A stretch of DNA of 42,191 nt, from NCBI GenBank assembly GCA_001799695.1, contig MGTY01000022.1:68031-110221 (forward strand). Reading direction: 5' to 3'. The position numbers and the translations under genes were made by a program. Of this stretch, positions 16,681 to 25,586 are shown piece after piece (position 1 is the stretch's first letter; the number at the start of each line of letters is the position of its first letter). The stretch comes from Elusimicrobia bacterium GWA2_69_24. GTDB taxonomy: Bacteria; Elusimicrobiota; Elusimicrobia; UBA1565. The notes below the pieces were generated by a model. It did not search any database, was not told the origin of the DNA, and saw only the letters and a list, made by a program, of their open reading frames with translations.

Positions 16681-17847
16681 ATGAAACCTCCGGCCGCCGA
16701 GCCGGGCCCGCTGACCCTGCTCGACTACGCGCGCGTCATCTGGCGCCACACGCTCCTGATCATCGGCGTCGTCGCCGTCGGCGTCGTCGTCGTCTTCTTC
16801 TACACCGTGCGCCAGCCCAGGATCTACGAGTCCACGGCGAGCGTGCTCGTGCCGCGGGAGAGCGGTGGGGGGCTGGCCGCCTCGCTGGCCGTGTCGGGGG
16901 CGCTCCAGCAGATCCCCGGGCTCTCGGTCCCCTCCCTGGCGCCGAACCGTGACCTGCTCATCGGCGTGCTGAAGAGCCGGACCATGGCCGAGCGGGTCGT
17001 GGAGCGCTTCCGGCTGCAGGAGCGCTACCAGGCCAGACACGCGCAGGAGGCGGCCCGGGCCCTGCAGGGACTGACGGCGGTCGCGGTGTCCAGGGAGGGC
17101 CTGATCCTCCTGACGGTCGAGGAGCAGGACCCGGTGCTGGCCGCGGCCATCGCCAACTACTACCTGGAGGAGCTGGGGCGCTACATCTCGAACCTGGGCA
17201 GCGGGGAGGCGAGCCGCCAGCGGGTGTTCATTGGCGAGCAGCTGGGGCTCGCGAAGCGCCAGCTCGTGGTGGCGGAGGACGCGCTGCGGCGGTTCCAGGA
17301 GCAGAACAAAGCCATCATCCTCCAGGACCAGACGAAGGGCGCCATCGACGCCGCGGCCAGGCTCAAGGGCGAGATCGTCGCCGCCGAGGTCCAGCTCCAG
17401 GTCCTGCGGAGCTTCGCGACCGAGAGCAACCCGGAGATCATCTCGGTGAGGCGGCGGCTGGAGGAGATGAAGCGGCAGCTGACCCAGGTGCAGTACGGTG
17501 AGAGCCAGGTCGGCGGACCGCGGAACGCGGGCCGCCGCCAGGACATCAGCGTGCCCTTCGCGAAGGTCCCCCAGCTCAGCCTCGAGCTGGCGCGGAACAG
17601 CCGGGACGTGAAGACCTACGAGACGGTCGTGACGCTCCTGACTCAGCAGCTCGAGCAGGCGAAGATCGCCGAGGCGAGGGACCTGCCGGCCTTCCAGGTC
17701 CTGGATCCCGCGCTGCCGGCCCTTCACGCCTCCAGGCCCCGGCTCCGGCTCAGCCTGATGATCGCCGGCGTCGGCAGCCTGCTGGTCGGCCTCTTCCTGG
17801 CGTTCGTCGTCGAGAACGTCCGCAGCGTTTCGTCGAGGCGTCGCTAG
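16681..17847 (+). CDS. Wzz-like polysaccharide chain-length determinant (no kinase domain)
   Basis: 388 residues. TM1 is near residues 23-42 (LLIIGVVAVGVVVVFFYTV). A long periplasmic region rich in coiled-coil heptads (about 175-330, including LEEMKRQLTQVQYGE) follows, with TM2 near 358-380 (LSLMIAGVGSLLVGLFLAFVVEN). The Wzz signature KSRTMAERVVERF is at about 99-111. It forms a periplasmic bell that sets polymer length with Wzy. No Walker motif or tyrosine cluster follows, so it is a Wzz- rather than a Wzc-type protein, and no kinase is encoded nearby. First gene after a gap; probably starts a new transcription unit. Confidence 0.88.
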   Translation: MKPPAAEPGPLTLLDYARVIWRHTLLIIGVVAVGVVVVFFYTVRQPRIYESTASVLVPRESGGGLAASLAVSGALQQIPGLSVPSLAPNRDLLIGVLKSRTMAERVVERFRLQERYQARHAQEAARALQGLTAVAVSREGLILLTVEEQDPVLAAAIANYYLEELGRYISNLGSGEASRQRVFIGEQLGLAKRQLVVAEDALRRFQEQNKAIILQDQTKGAIDAAARLKGEIVAAEVQLQVLRSFATESNPEIISVRRRLEEMKRQLTQVQYGESQVGGPRNAGRRQDISVPFAKVPQLSLELARNSRDVKTYETVVTLLTQQLEQAKIAEARDLPAFQVLDPALPALHASRPRLRLSLMIAGVGSLLVGLFLAFVVENVRSVSSRRR

Positions 17848-17849
17848 CC

Positions 17850-18629
17850 GTGGCCTGGACCGAGCGAGACTACACGCCGGTCACGGAGGCGCCGGGAACG
17901 CGGGTCACCCGCGAGGCCCTCTCGATGCTCTACACGCGCTACGCGTTCGCGGCGCCCCACTGCGTGGGGCGCCGCGTGCTGGAGGTGGCCTGCGGCGCCG
18001 GCCAGGGGCTCGGCTACCTCGCCGCGCGGGCGGACGTCGTCGTCGGCGGCGACTGCACGGCGGCGCTGCTCGCGACGGCGCAGCGGCGATACCGGGGGCG
18101 GCTGCCGCTCGTGCGGCTCGACGCGCACGCGCTTCCATTCCGGGGGGCGAGCTTCGACGTCGTGCTGCTTTACGAGGCGCTCTACTATCTCGCCGACGCG
18201 GACGGGTTCCTCGAGGAGGTCGCGCGCGTCCTCGGCGATCACGGCACGCTCCTGATCTGCACGGTCAACCGGGACTGGGCCGAGTTCAATCCGAGCCCGC
18301 TGAGCACGCGCTACCACTCGGCCGCCGAGCTGCTGCAACTCCTGGGCCGGCATGGCTTCCGGACCGACCTCTACGGCGCGTATCCGGCCGTGAACGGCTC
18401 GCTGAAGGGCCAGGTGGTGTCCTCGATCAAGCGCGCCGCGGTGGCGGTTCGGCTCATCCCGCGGACGATGAAGGGCAAGGAGATGCTCAAGCGCGTGTTC
18501 CTGGGGCCGCTGACGGCGCTGCCAGCGGAGGTGCACGAGGCGATGGCGCCCTACTGCGCGCCGGTGGCGCTCGTGCCGGCCCGGTCGTCGGCGTTCAAGG
18601 TCCTCTTCGCCGTGGGGTCGCGCGGCTGA
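17850..18629 (+). CDS. Class I SAM-dependent methyltransferase
   Basis: 259 residues from GTG 17850, two bases after the Wzz-like stop. Motif I is VLEVACGAGQGLGYLA (about 42-57), the acidic ribose-binding residue is in VVGGDCT, and FDVVLLYEALYYL corresponds to motif IV. It belongs to the methyltransf_11 type; probable targets are sugars or lipid-linked intermediates. No similarity beyond the common core to the methyltransferase at 4882 was noticed. Its stop overlaps the next ATG (TGATG). Confidence 0.85.
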   Translation: MAWTERDYTPVTEAPGTRVTREALSMLYTRYAFAAPHCVGRRVLEVACGAGQGLGYLAARADVVVGGDCTAALLATAQRRYRGRLPLVRLDAHALPFRGASFDVVLLYEALYYLADADGFLEEVARVLGDHGTLLICTVNRDWAEFNPSPLSTRYHSAAELLQLLGRHGFRTDLYGAYPAVNGSLKGQVVSSIKRAAVAVRLIPRTMKGKEMLKRVFLGPLTALPAEVHEAMAPYCAPVALVPARSSAFKVLFAVGSRG

Positions 18630-20488
18630 TGCGGCCCGTCGTGGTGCGCCTGGCATCCTTCATCATGCGGCACCGGCGCGTGCTGATCGTCGTCGCCCAC
18701 CTGGCGTTCGTCGCGGCCTCGAACTACGCGGCCTTCTGGATCCGGTTCGAGGGGGCCCTCGGCGAGCGGGAGCTCGCCCTGTTCGCGTCCACGCTGCCGT
18801 GGCTGCTCGCGATCCGGATGCTCACCTTCGTCCCGTTCCGTCTCTACGAGGGGCTCTGGCGGTACACGAGCATCTGGGACCTCCTCCACATCGTGGGCGG
18901 GGTGCTCGTCAGCTCGACGCTGTTCTTCACGCTCATGCGCCTGGGCGTCGGTCTCGGTTACCCGGCGTCGGTCCCGATCATCGACTCGATCCTGCTCATC
19001 TGCATGCTCAGCGGCCTGCGGCTGAGCCGGCGGATCCACCGGGAGCTCCACCGCGCGGACCGCGAGAAGCGGGTGCTGATCTACGGGGCCGGCGACGCCG
19101 GCGAGATGATCGTGCGCGACATGCGCCACAACCCGTTCTACGAGTACGAGCCGATCGGCTTCGTGGACGACGACGTCGTGAAGGTGGGCCAGAGGATCCA
19201 CGGCGTGAAGGTCCTCGGGACGCGTCACGACGTCCCGCGGCTCATGACGGCGCACGCGCCCGATGCGGTCCTCGTGGCGATGCCACGGGCGACGCCGGCG
19301 GCGATCCGCTCGATCGTGCGCGCGCTCGAGCCGTTCAAGGTCCCGATCCAGACGCTTCCCAACCTGCGGGACGTCCTGGGCGGGAAGGTCACTGTCAACG
19401 AGATCCGGACGCTCTCGATGGAGGACCTGCTCGAGCGCGCCCCGGTGACGCTCGACATCACCCCCGTGCGGCGCCTGCTCGAGGGACGGCGGGTGCTCGT
19501 CACCGGTGCGGGCGGGTCGATCGGGTCCGAGCTCTCTCGGCAGATCAGCGCGCTGGGCCCCGCGACGCTCGTCCTCGTGGACCGGTACGAGAACGGGCTG
19601 CACGCGGTGGCGCAGGAGCTCGGCGCCGAACCGCGCGCTGGTCGCGTCGACGCCGTGGTGGCTGACGTGGCCGACGTCGGTCGCGTGACCGAGGTGCTCG
19701 CCGTGCACCGGCCGCAGGTGGTGTTCCACGCTGCGGCTCACAAGCACGTGCCGCTCATGGAGTTGAACCCGTGCGAGGCGGTGAAGAACAACGTCCGCGG
19801 GACGCGCGTGACCGCCGACGCGGCGCGGCGGAGCGGGGTCGAGCGCTTCATCCTGATCTCGACGGACAAGGCCGTGAACCCGACGAGCGTCATGGGGGCG
19901 ACCAAGCGCATCGCCGAGATGCTCGTCCAGAGCCTCGATCGCCAGAGCCCGGGCGTGTTCTCGGCGGTGCGGTTCGGGAACGTGCTCGCCAGCAACGGCA
20001 GCGTCGTGCCGCAGTTCCTCGCCCAGATCAAGGCGGGCGGCCCCGTGACGATCACGCACCCGGAGATCTGCCGGTACTTCATGTCGATCCCCGAGGCGGT
20101 CCACCTGGTCCTCCAGGCCGCCGCGCTCGCGACCGGCGGCGACATCTTCGTGCTCGACATGGGTGAGCCCATCAAGATCGTCGATCTGGCTCGGAACCTG
20201 ATTCGACTGTCCGGGTTCCTGCCGGACGAGGAGATCCCGATCAAGTTCATCGGGCTCCGCCCGGGCGAGAAGCTGTACGAGGAGCTGGTGGGCAAGGACG
20301 AGGCGGCCAGCCCGTCCGCTGCCGAGCGCATTCTCCGGGTAGAGCCGAGCTTCGTGCCCGATCCCGAGAGGCTCGCGCGGCAGGTGGCGGAGCTCGAGCG
20401 TCAGGCCGACGTGGGCGATGTCGCCGGCGTGGGCGCGCGCCTGGCCGAGATCGTGCCCGTGTACGCTCCGGCGCGCGAAACGCTATGA
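18629..20488 (+). CDS. CapD/WbpM-type nucleotide-sugar 4,6-dehydratase (membrane-bound)
   Basis: 619 residues. An N-terminal block of four or five membrane helices (about 1-135), then a CoA-binding-like Rossmann domain with VLIYGAGDAGEMIVRDM, and a catalytic SDR domain starting VLVTGAGGSIGSELSRQI near residue 290. The catalytic segment STDKAVNPTSVMGATKR has the Met in place of Tyr typical of WbpM/CapD. The end has the IGLRPGEKLYEEL motif. Known reaction: UDP-GlcNAc to the UDP-4-keto-6-deoxy sugar. It could feed a DegT aminotransferase to make an aminosugar. Full length. Confidence 0.93.
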   Translation: MRPVVVRLASFIMRHRRVLIVVAHLAFVAASNYAAFWIRFEGALGERELALFASTLPWLLAIRMLTFVPFRLYEGLWRYTSIWDLLHIVGGVLVSSTLFFTLMRLGVGLGYPASVPIIDSILLICMLSGLRLSRRIHRELHRADREKRVLIYGAGDAGEMIVRDMRHNPFYEYEPIGFVDDDVVKVGQRIHGVKVLGTRHDVPRLMTAHAPDAVLVAMPRATPAAIRSIVRALEPFKVPIQTLPNLRDVLGGKVTVNEIRTLSMEDLLERAPVTLDITPVRRLLEGRRVLVTGAGGSIGSELSRQISALGPATLVLVDRYENGLHAVAQELGAEPRAGRVDAVVADVADVGRVTEVLAVHRPQVVFHAAAHKHVPLMELNPCEAVKNNVRGTRVTADAARRSGVERFILISTDKAVNPTSVMGATKRIAEMLVQSLDRQSPGVFSAVRFGNVLASNGSVVPQFLAQIKAGGPVTITHPEICRYFMSIPEAVHLVLQAAALATGGDIFVLDMGEPIKIVDLARNLIRLSGFLPDEEIPIKFIGLRPGEKLYEELVGKDEAASPSAAERILRVEPSFVPDPERLARQVAELERQADVGDVAGVGARLAEIVPVYAPARETL

Positions 20489-20494
20489 GCCCGT

Positions 20495-20507
20495 GTCGCA
20501 TCGCGAC
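20495..20507. repeat. Small palindrome GTCGC-atc-GCGAC between genes
   Basis: A perfect 5-bp inverted repeat with a 3-base loop in the 45-nt gap before the inositol-phosphate synthase gene. It could be a weak hairpin or a chance palindrome. Confidence 0.2.
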
Positions 20508-20533
20508 CTCGCCTCCTCGTGGCGGCTAGCGGA

Positions 20534-21778
20534 ATGGCCAAGGCCGGTGTCTGGCTGATCGGGGCGCAGGGGAGCCTGGCGTCCACCGTCGTGCTGGGGG
20601 CGCGCGCGATCGCGCGCGGGCTCGCGGCGGGCGGTGGGTTGGTCACGGACCTGCCGGAGCTCGCCGGGCTACCGCTCGTCGGGCCGGGCGACCTCGTGTT
20701 CGGTGGGTGGGACATCGCGCCCGCCGGGCTCGTCGGCCACGCGCGCGCGCTGGCGAGCGACGACGCCGCGGTGGCGGAATCTCTCGTGGCGCAGCTCGAG
20801 GCCGACCTCAAAGCGGTCGAGGCGCGGGTGCGGCCCGGCTTCGCCGACGGCGGCGGCCCGGCAAACCGGCCGCGCCGGTTCCGGTCTTTTCTTCCGCGGA
20901 GGGAGTCGCTCGCGGCCGCCGTCGAGCGACTGGGCGACGACCTCGATCGGTTCAGGAGCGAGCAGAAGCTGGATGCCGTGATCGCGGTGAACGTGGCCTC
21001 GACCGAGCCGCCGCTGGACCTGGCGCCCGAGCACCGGCGGCTTGATGGATTCCGCCGGCTGATCCAGCGGGACCGGGGCGCTCTCGTCACGCCCAGCATG
21101 GTCTACGCCTACGCCGCACTTGAGCGCGGCTGCGCGTACGTGAACTTCACGCCCTCCTCGGCCATCGCGACACCGGCGCTCCAGGAGCTGGGGCTGAAGC
21201 ACCACGTGCCCTTCTACGGCAGCGACGGGAAGACGGGCGAGACGCTCATGAAGACCGTCCTGGCGCCGCTCTTCCGCTATCGAAACCTTGAGGTGCTCTC
21301 CTGGGAGGGCTTCAACATCCTCGGTGGAGGGGACGGCCGGGTGCTCGACGATCCGCGCCACAAGCGGTCGAAGGTGCGCAGCAAGGCCGGAGTCCTTGGC
21401 GCGACACTCGGCTACACGCCCCATGCGCGGGTGGCCATCGAGTACGTCCCATCCCTCGGCAACTGGAAGACCGCGTGGGACTTTGTTCATTTCCGCGGCT
21501 TTCTCGGCACCAAGATGAGCGTGCACTTCATCTGGCAGGGATGCGACTCGATCCTGGCCGCGCCCCTGGTGCTGGATCTGGTGCGACTCGCCGAATTCGC
21601 CCAGCGGAAGGGCGAGGCCGGCCCGATGACCCACCTGGCGTGCTTCTTCAAAGACCCGCTCGGGGTGACCGAGCAGTCCTTCGTCGAGCAATTCCGGTTG
21701 CTGACCGACTACGTCGCGCGTCAAACGAAGAACGACCGCCAGTCGAAGGACGAGAGGAAGCGGCCACGGGCGCGATGA
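20534..21778 (+). CDS. ino1: Myo-inositol-1-phosphate synthase
   Basis: 414 residues from ATG 20534 (GTG 20519 would add five). The NAD-binding start VWLIGAQGSLASTVVLGA is followed by FGGWDIAP, NFTPSSAIATPAL, the conserved SDGKTGETLMKTVLAP block with the catalytic Lys, and WEGFNILGGGDGRVL, all hallmarks of bacterial/archaeal MIPS. It converts glucose-6-phosphate to L-myo-inositol-1-phosphate using NAD. In bacteria this normally serves inositol lipids, mycothiol or compatible solutes. Here it sits between a sugar dehydratase and an AMP ligase, so inositol may be a component of the glycan or its lipid; that is inference. Confidence 0.93.
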   Translation: MAKAGVWLIGAQGSLASTVVLGARAIARGLAAGGGLVTDLPELAGLPLVGPGDLVFGGWDIAPAGLVGHARALASDDAAVAESLVAQLEADLKAVEARVRPGFADGGGPANRPRRFRSFLPRRESLAAAVERLGDDLDRFRSEQKLDAVIAVNVASTEPPLDLAPEHRRLDGFRRLIQRDRGALVTPSMVYAYAALERGCAYVNFTPSSAIATPALQELGLKHHVPFYGSDGKTGETLMKTVLAPLFRYRNLEVLSWEGFNILGGGDGRVLDDPRHKRSKVRSKAGVLGATLGYTPHARVAIEYVPSLGNWKTAWDFVHFRGFLGTKMSVHFIWQGCDSILAAPLVLDLVRLAEFAQRKGEAGPMTHLACFFKDPLGVTEQSFVEQFRLLTDYVARQTKNDRQSKDERKRPRAR

Positions 21779-21809
21779 GGCCGCAAGGAGGTCTGGAGGG
21801 CGCTCCGCT

Positions 21810-21845
21810 GGCACGCTTGCTGGGGGTGTCACCGTCGAGCGTGCC
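21810..21845. repeat. Inverted repeat GGCACGCT ... AGCGTGCC before the AMP ligase
   Basis: A perfect 8-bp inverted repeat with a 20-nt loop lies in the 82-nt gap 21779-21860. The stem extends inward by a T-G wobble and a G-C pair, and the loop contains GGTG-tCACC, which could itself pair. There is no U tract, so it is not a standard terminator; a protein site or mRNA structure is possible. It ends 15 bases before the ATG. Confidence 0.4.
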
Positions 21846-21860
21846 CCGGCGTGTTCTTCG

Positions 21861-23225
21861 ATGAACCTCCGGCTCGTGTCGGAAGTTCTTTTCGCCCTCG
21901 GCCGTCGGCGGCCGCGGCTGCCGCTCGCGCTCCTTCGCGTGATGCCGCTCGGGCTCCTGCGCGCCCTGCGCGCGCCCGGCCTCAGGGAGACCTTCCGCGT
22001 CGCCGCGCGCGCCCCTTACTACCGCGACGCCTTCGCCGCCGCGCGCATCGACCCGGCGCGCGTGCGGCGGCCGGAGGACCTCGGCGACTTCTTCCTGAGC
22101 GGGGAGGTGCTGAAGACGCGGCCCGAGGCGCTGCTGGCCGACGAGCCCGAAGTGGCGATCGAGAGCTCGGGGACGACGGGCCGGGTGACTCGCGTCTACC
22201 TGAGCCGCGCCGAGCTCGAGTACAACGCGCGCCAGGGCGGGCTCCTGCTCGCGCTCTACGGCCTCGGGCGCGGCGACCGGCTGCTCTCGACGCTCGACCT
22301 CGGCTGGGGCCTGGGCTCGCTCCTGCTCGAGCGGGGCGTGCGCTACACGCCGCTCTTCGCGATGGTCGTCGGTCGCGTGGATCCGCTCGAGGCGTACCGC
22401 CGGCTCGCGGAATACCGCTTCAACGTGCTCGTGAGCGATCCGTTCTGGCTGGCGCGCCTGACCGAGATCGCCCGCGAGCGCGGGCGGCCCGGGCCGATGA
22501 AGCTCCTGATGGGGGGCGGCGAGGGGATCACCGAGCGCACGCGCGCCGAGCTGGAGACGTTCTGGGGTGCCCCGCTCTGCATGACGTACGCCTCGACTGA
22601 GGCCGCGACGATCCTCGGGTTCGAGTGCACCCAGCGCTCGGGCTATCACGTGAACGAGTTCGACTTCCACCTCGAGATCGTCGAGCCCGACGCCGACGGC
22701 GACGGCGAGCTGGTGCTGACGACGGTGAGCCGGCGCGTCATGCCGCTGATCCGCTACCGGACGGGCGACGTGGCCCGCTGGCTCGAGGGGGCCTGCCCGT
22801 GCGGGCTGCCGTTCCGCCGACTCTCGCCGCTGCGCGGCCGTCTCGACGAGCAGGTCTCGTGCGCCTGGGGCAACCTGCACCCCGAGTTCTTCGACGCGCT
22901 CCTCACGGGCGTGCCGGGGCTCGGGGGCGACTGGCAGGTGGGCGTCTACGAACGCGACCTCACGACGGTGATCCAGGTCCGGCTCGAGCTGGCGGGCGAC
23001 GGCGCGGCGCGGGAGCACGCGGTGCAGGAGGTGCTCGGCGCCCTCCAGCGCCGGCACCCGGAGCCGTGGCTCGCCTACTGCCGGCGGCTGCTCGACATCG
23101 AGTTCGCCTTCGTCGCGCCGGGCACGCTCCGCCGGCAGCGGAAGCTCCTGAGGCTCGTGGACGAGCGCCGGAGCGGGCCGCCGGCGTGGGTCGGGGGCGC
23201 GGTCCAGGGAGCCCGCCCGCGATGA
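21861..23225 (+). CDS. PaaK-like AMP-forming acyl/aryl-CoA ligase
   Basis: 454 residues. ANL-superfamily motifs are visible: ESSGTTGRVTRV (phosphate loop, about 103-114), a MTYASTEAATIL segment, YRTGDVARW (about 297), a CPCG pair as in PaaK-type enzymes, and a small C-terminal domain with the LRGRLDEQ hinge. Such enzymes make an acyl-adenylate and pass it to CoA or sometimes to a carrier protein or amine. The length matches phenylacetate-CoA ligase. Its ATGA overlap with the radical SAM gene and the acyl carrier protein downstream suggest a role in lipid or acyl modification. The acid substrate is unknown. Confidence 0.85.
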   Translation: MNLRLVSEVLFALGRRRPRLPLALLRVMPLGLLRALRAPGLRETFRVAARAPYYRDAFAAARIDPARVRRPEDLGDFFLSGEVLKTRPEALLADEPEVAIESSGTTGRVTRVYLSRAELEYNARQGGLLLALYGLGRGDRLLSTLDLGWGLGSLLLERGVRYTPLFAMVVGRVDPLEAYRRLAEYRFNVLVSDPFWLARLTEIARERGRPGPMKLLMGGGEGITERTRAELETFWGAPLCMTYASTEAATILGFECTQRSGYHVNEFDFHLEIVEPDADGDGELVLTTVSRRVMPLIRYRTGDVARWLEGACPCGLPFRRLSPLRGRLDEQVSCAWGNLHPEFFDALLTGVPGLGGDWQVGVYERDLTTVIQVRLELAGDGAAREHAVQEVLGALQRRHPEPWLAYCRRLLDIEFAFVAPGTLRRQRKLLRLVDERRSGPPAWVGGAVQGARPR

Positions 23226-24787
23226 CCCGTTGCCTGCTGGTCTCGCCGCGCTTCCCCGAGCTGAGCTACTGGAACTACCGGGAGGTCTGCGAGCTGTTCG
23301 GTGCCCGCTACCCGGCGGCGCCGCTCGGGCTGGCCACGGTCGCAGCCCTCCTGCCCCAGGACTGGACGATCCGGCTGCTCGACCTCAACGTGCACGAGAT
23401 GGACACGGGGCTGCTCGACTGGGCGGACCTCGTCATGACGGGCGGCATGATCCCGCAGCAGCGGAGCCTGCTCGACCTCATCGAGCTGGCTCACGCCCGC
23501 GGCAAGCGCATCGCGGTCGGCGGCCAGGATCCCACCAGCCAGCCGGACGTCTACGCCCGGGCGGACTACCTGGTGCTCGACGAAGGGGAGCTGACGATCC
23601 CGGAGTTCCTCGCGGACCTCGAGGCCGGGGCCACCCGCGGGATCTACCGCTCCGCGGAGAAGCCCGACGTGACGCGGAGCCCGACGCCGCGGTTCGACCT
23701 CCTGGAGCTCTCGAAATACCTCCACGTCGGGATCCAGTTCTCCCGCGGCTGCCCGTTCAACTGCGAGTTCTGCGACATCATCGAGCTGTACGGCCGCAAG
23801 CCCCGCACGAAGACTCCGGCGCAGGTCCTGCGCGAGTTGGAGTGTCTCTACCGGCTGGGCTACCGGGGGCACGTGGATTTCGTGGACGATAACTTCCTCG
23901 CCAACAAGAAGGCCGTGATGACGTTCCTGCCCGAGCTCCTGGCGTGGAGCCGCGAGCGCGGCTTCCCCTTCTACTTCAGCACCGAGGCCACGATCAATCT
24001 CGCGGACGACGCCAGGCTGCTCGAGCTGATGGAAGCGGTGGACTTCCGCTACGTCTTCGTCGGGATCGAGACGCCCGACACGGAGCTGCTGGTCCGGACT
24101 CAGAAGCGGCAGAACACGCGCCACCCCGTCGTGGAGAGCGTCCGGCGCCTCAACGCGCACGGCATGGTCGTCACCGCCGGTTTCATCCTCGGGTTCGACG
24201 GCGAGACGCACGGCGCCGCGGACGCCATCGTGGAGTGCGTGGAGGCCGCGGGGATCTCGATGGCGATGGTCGGGCTGCTCACCGCGCTGCCGAACACGCA
24301 GCTCACGCGCCGGCTGGCCCGGGAGGGACGCCTGCCCGCGGATTATTCCGTGCAGCGGCCCGGCGACGCGGACCAGGCGACCAGCGGCCTCAACTTCACT
24401 CCGTCGCGGCCGCGCGCCGAGATCCTCGAGGACTACGCCTCGGTCGTCCGGCGCCTCTACGGCTCGCGGAGCTATTTCGGCCGGGTGCGAACGCTCGCCC
24501 GCCGGCTCCGGCGCCAGCCGAAGCAGCTCGGCTCGACCAAGGGACGCTGGACGGAGATCACGGCGCTCGGCGCCGTGACCTGGCGGCTCGGGTTCGGGCG
24601 CGACACGGCGGGAGAGTTCTGGCGCACCGTGCTGGGCGTGCTCCTGACGCGGCCGCGTAACTTCGAGGCGGCGATGCAGCTGATGGCGCTGTTCCTCCAT
24701 TTCCGCAAGCACACGCGGTTCGTCCTCGGCGCGCTCGAGCGGAACCGGGTGGACCGCACGGCCGCCCCCGTCGAGGTGGTGGCGTGA
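23222..24787 (+). CDS. B12-binding radical SAM protein, DUF4070 (HpnP-like)
   Basis: 521 residues. The N-terminal cobalamin-binding-like domain (about 1-150) starts CLLVSPRFPELSYWNY with PLGLATVAALLP. The radical SAM core has the 4Fe-4S motif RGCPFNCEFCDI (about 177-188) and GIETPD. A C-terminal DUF4070-like region follows. The architecture matches HpnP (hopanoid C-2 methylase) and many uncharacterised relatives. The chemistry would be methyl transfer to an unactivated carbon or another radical reaction on a lipid. No hopanoid synthesis genes are in the window, so a hopanoid substrate is not supported. It overlaps genes on both sides by 4 nt. Confidence 0.88.
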   Translation: MTRCLLVSPRFPELSYWNYREVCELFGARYPAAPLGLATVAALLPQDWTIRLLDLNVHEMDTGLLDWADLVMTGGMIPQQRSLLDLIELAHARGKRIAVGGQDPTSQPDVYARADYLVLDEGELTIPEFLADLEAGATRGIYRSAEKPDVTRSPTPRFDLLELSKYLHVGIQFSRGCPFNCEFCDIIELYGRKPRTKTPAQVLRELECLYRLGYRGHVDFVDDNFLANKKAVMTFLPELLAWSRERGFPFYFSTEATINLADDARLLELMEAVDFRYVFVGIETPDTELLVRTQKRQNTRHPVVESVRRLNAHGMVVTAGFILGFDGETHGAADAIVECVEAAGISMAMVGLLTALPNTQLTRRLAREGRLPADYSVQRPGDADQATSGLNFTPSRPRAEILEDYASVVRRLYGSRSYFGRVRTLARRLRRQPKQLGSTKGRWTEITALGAVTWRLGFGRDTAGEFWRTVLGVLLTRPRNFEAAMQLMALFLHFRKHTRFVLGALERNRVDRTAAPVEVVA

Positions 24788-25536
24788 CACGGCGCCGGCT
24801 CCTCTTGCTCCTCGGGTTCGTGAGCGCGCTTGTGCCCGCGCACGCGGCGGGCGGTTCCGGCGAGCCACGCGCGCTCCTCGAGGCGATGCAGCGGGCGTTC
24901 GGGCGCGTCGAGACGTACACGGCGCGCTTCGTGCGCCAGGAGGTGGTGGAGGGCGAGCTGCGCCCGCGCGAGGAGGCGCTCCTCAAGTGGCAGCGCCCAG
25001 GGCGGATCTATCTGCGCTGGCTCTCAGGGCCGCACCGCGGGCGCGAGATCATCTACGTGCCCGGCCGCGAGGACGGCCGGATGCTCGTGCGCGAGCCGGG
25101 GTTCCTGACGGGCCTCGCCACGTTTGCGCTGGTGCCCGACAGCCCACGGGTGCTCCGCGAGAGCCGCCACCCGGTGACGGACGTCGGCCTCGGGCGGCTG
25201 ATCGAGCTGATCGTCGCCAACGCGCGCCGCGCGGCCGCGGCAGGAGAGCTGACCCTGCGCGACCACGGCGAGGCGCCGGGCCCGGCGGGGCCGGAGCGCC
25301 GGCTCGAGGCGCTGCTGCCGCGCGACCCGGGCCGCGGCTACTACTCCTACCGGCTCGAGCTGGCCGTGAGCGTGGAGAGCAGCCTGCCCGTGCGGGCGCG
25401 GGTCTACGACTGGGACGACCGGCTGGTGGGCGACTACGCGTACCTCGAGCTCCGGCTCAACCCGCCGCTCGGCCAGCGGGACTTCGACCCGGCCAACCCC
25501 GAGTACGCGTTTCCAGCGTGGACGCTCCGGTGGTAA
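24784..25536 (+). CDS. DUF1571 (LolA-like) periplasmic protein
   Basis: 250 residues from GTG 24784. A signal peptide (RRRLLLLLGFVSALVPAHA, cleavage after about residue 22) precedes a LolA/DUF1571-like beta domain: RVETYTARFVRQEVVEGEL, LKWQRPGRIYLRWL, GREIIYVPG and the diagnostic SRHPVTDVGLGRLIEL. LolA-fold proteins carry lipids through the periplasm; DUF1571 itself is uncharacterised. Coupling (GTGA) to the AMP ligase and radical SAM genes suggests it handles the lipid they make. Last gene before a 99-nt gap. Confidence 0.82.
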   Translation: MTRRRLLLLLGFVSALVPAHAAGGSGEPRALLEAMQRAFGRVETYTARFVRQEVVEGELRPREEALLKWQRPGRIYLRWLSGPHRGREIIYVPGREDGRMLVREPGFLTGLATFALVPDSPRVLRESRHPVTDVGLGRLIELIVANARRAAAAGELTLRDHGEAPGPAGPERRLEALLPRDPGRGYYSYRLELAVSVESSLPVRARVYDWDDRLVGDYAYLELRLNPPLGQRDFDPANPEYAFPAWTLRW

Positions 25537-25572
25537 GCGACAAAGTCTGCCCGGATTCCCCCAGGGCTGCCG

Positions 25573-25578
25573 TATACT
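25573..25578 (+). promoter_or_regulatory. -10 box TATACT of the export/acyl operon
   Basis: TATACT is five of six to the consensus and sits 57 bases before the ATG of the export gene in the only gap between 23222 and 32591. No good -35 hexamer lies 16-18 bases upstream (CCCGGA at 17), so it may need an activator or another sigma factor. Confidence 0.5.
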
Positions 25579-25586
25579 CAGTAAAT

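Noticed and set aside
23222-24787. Hopanoid C-2 methylase
   Set aside because: Architecture agrees, but no squalene-hopene genes are in view and many related proteins have other substrates.
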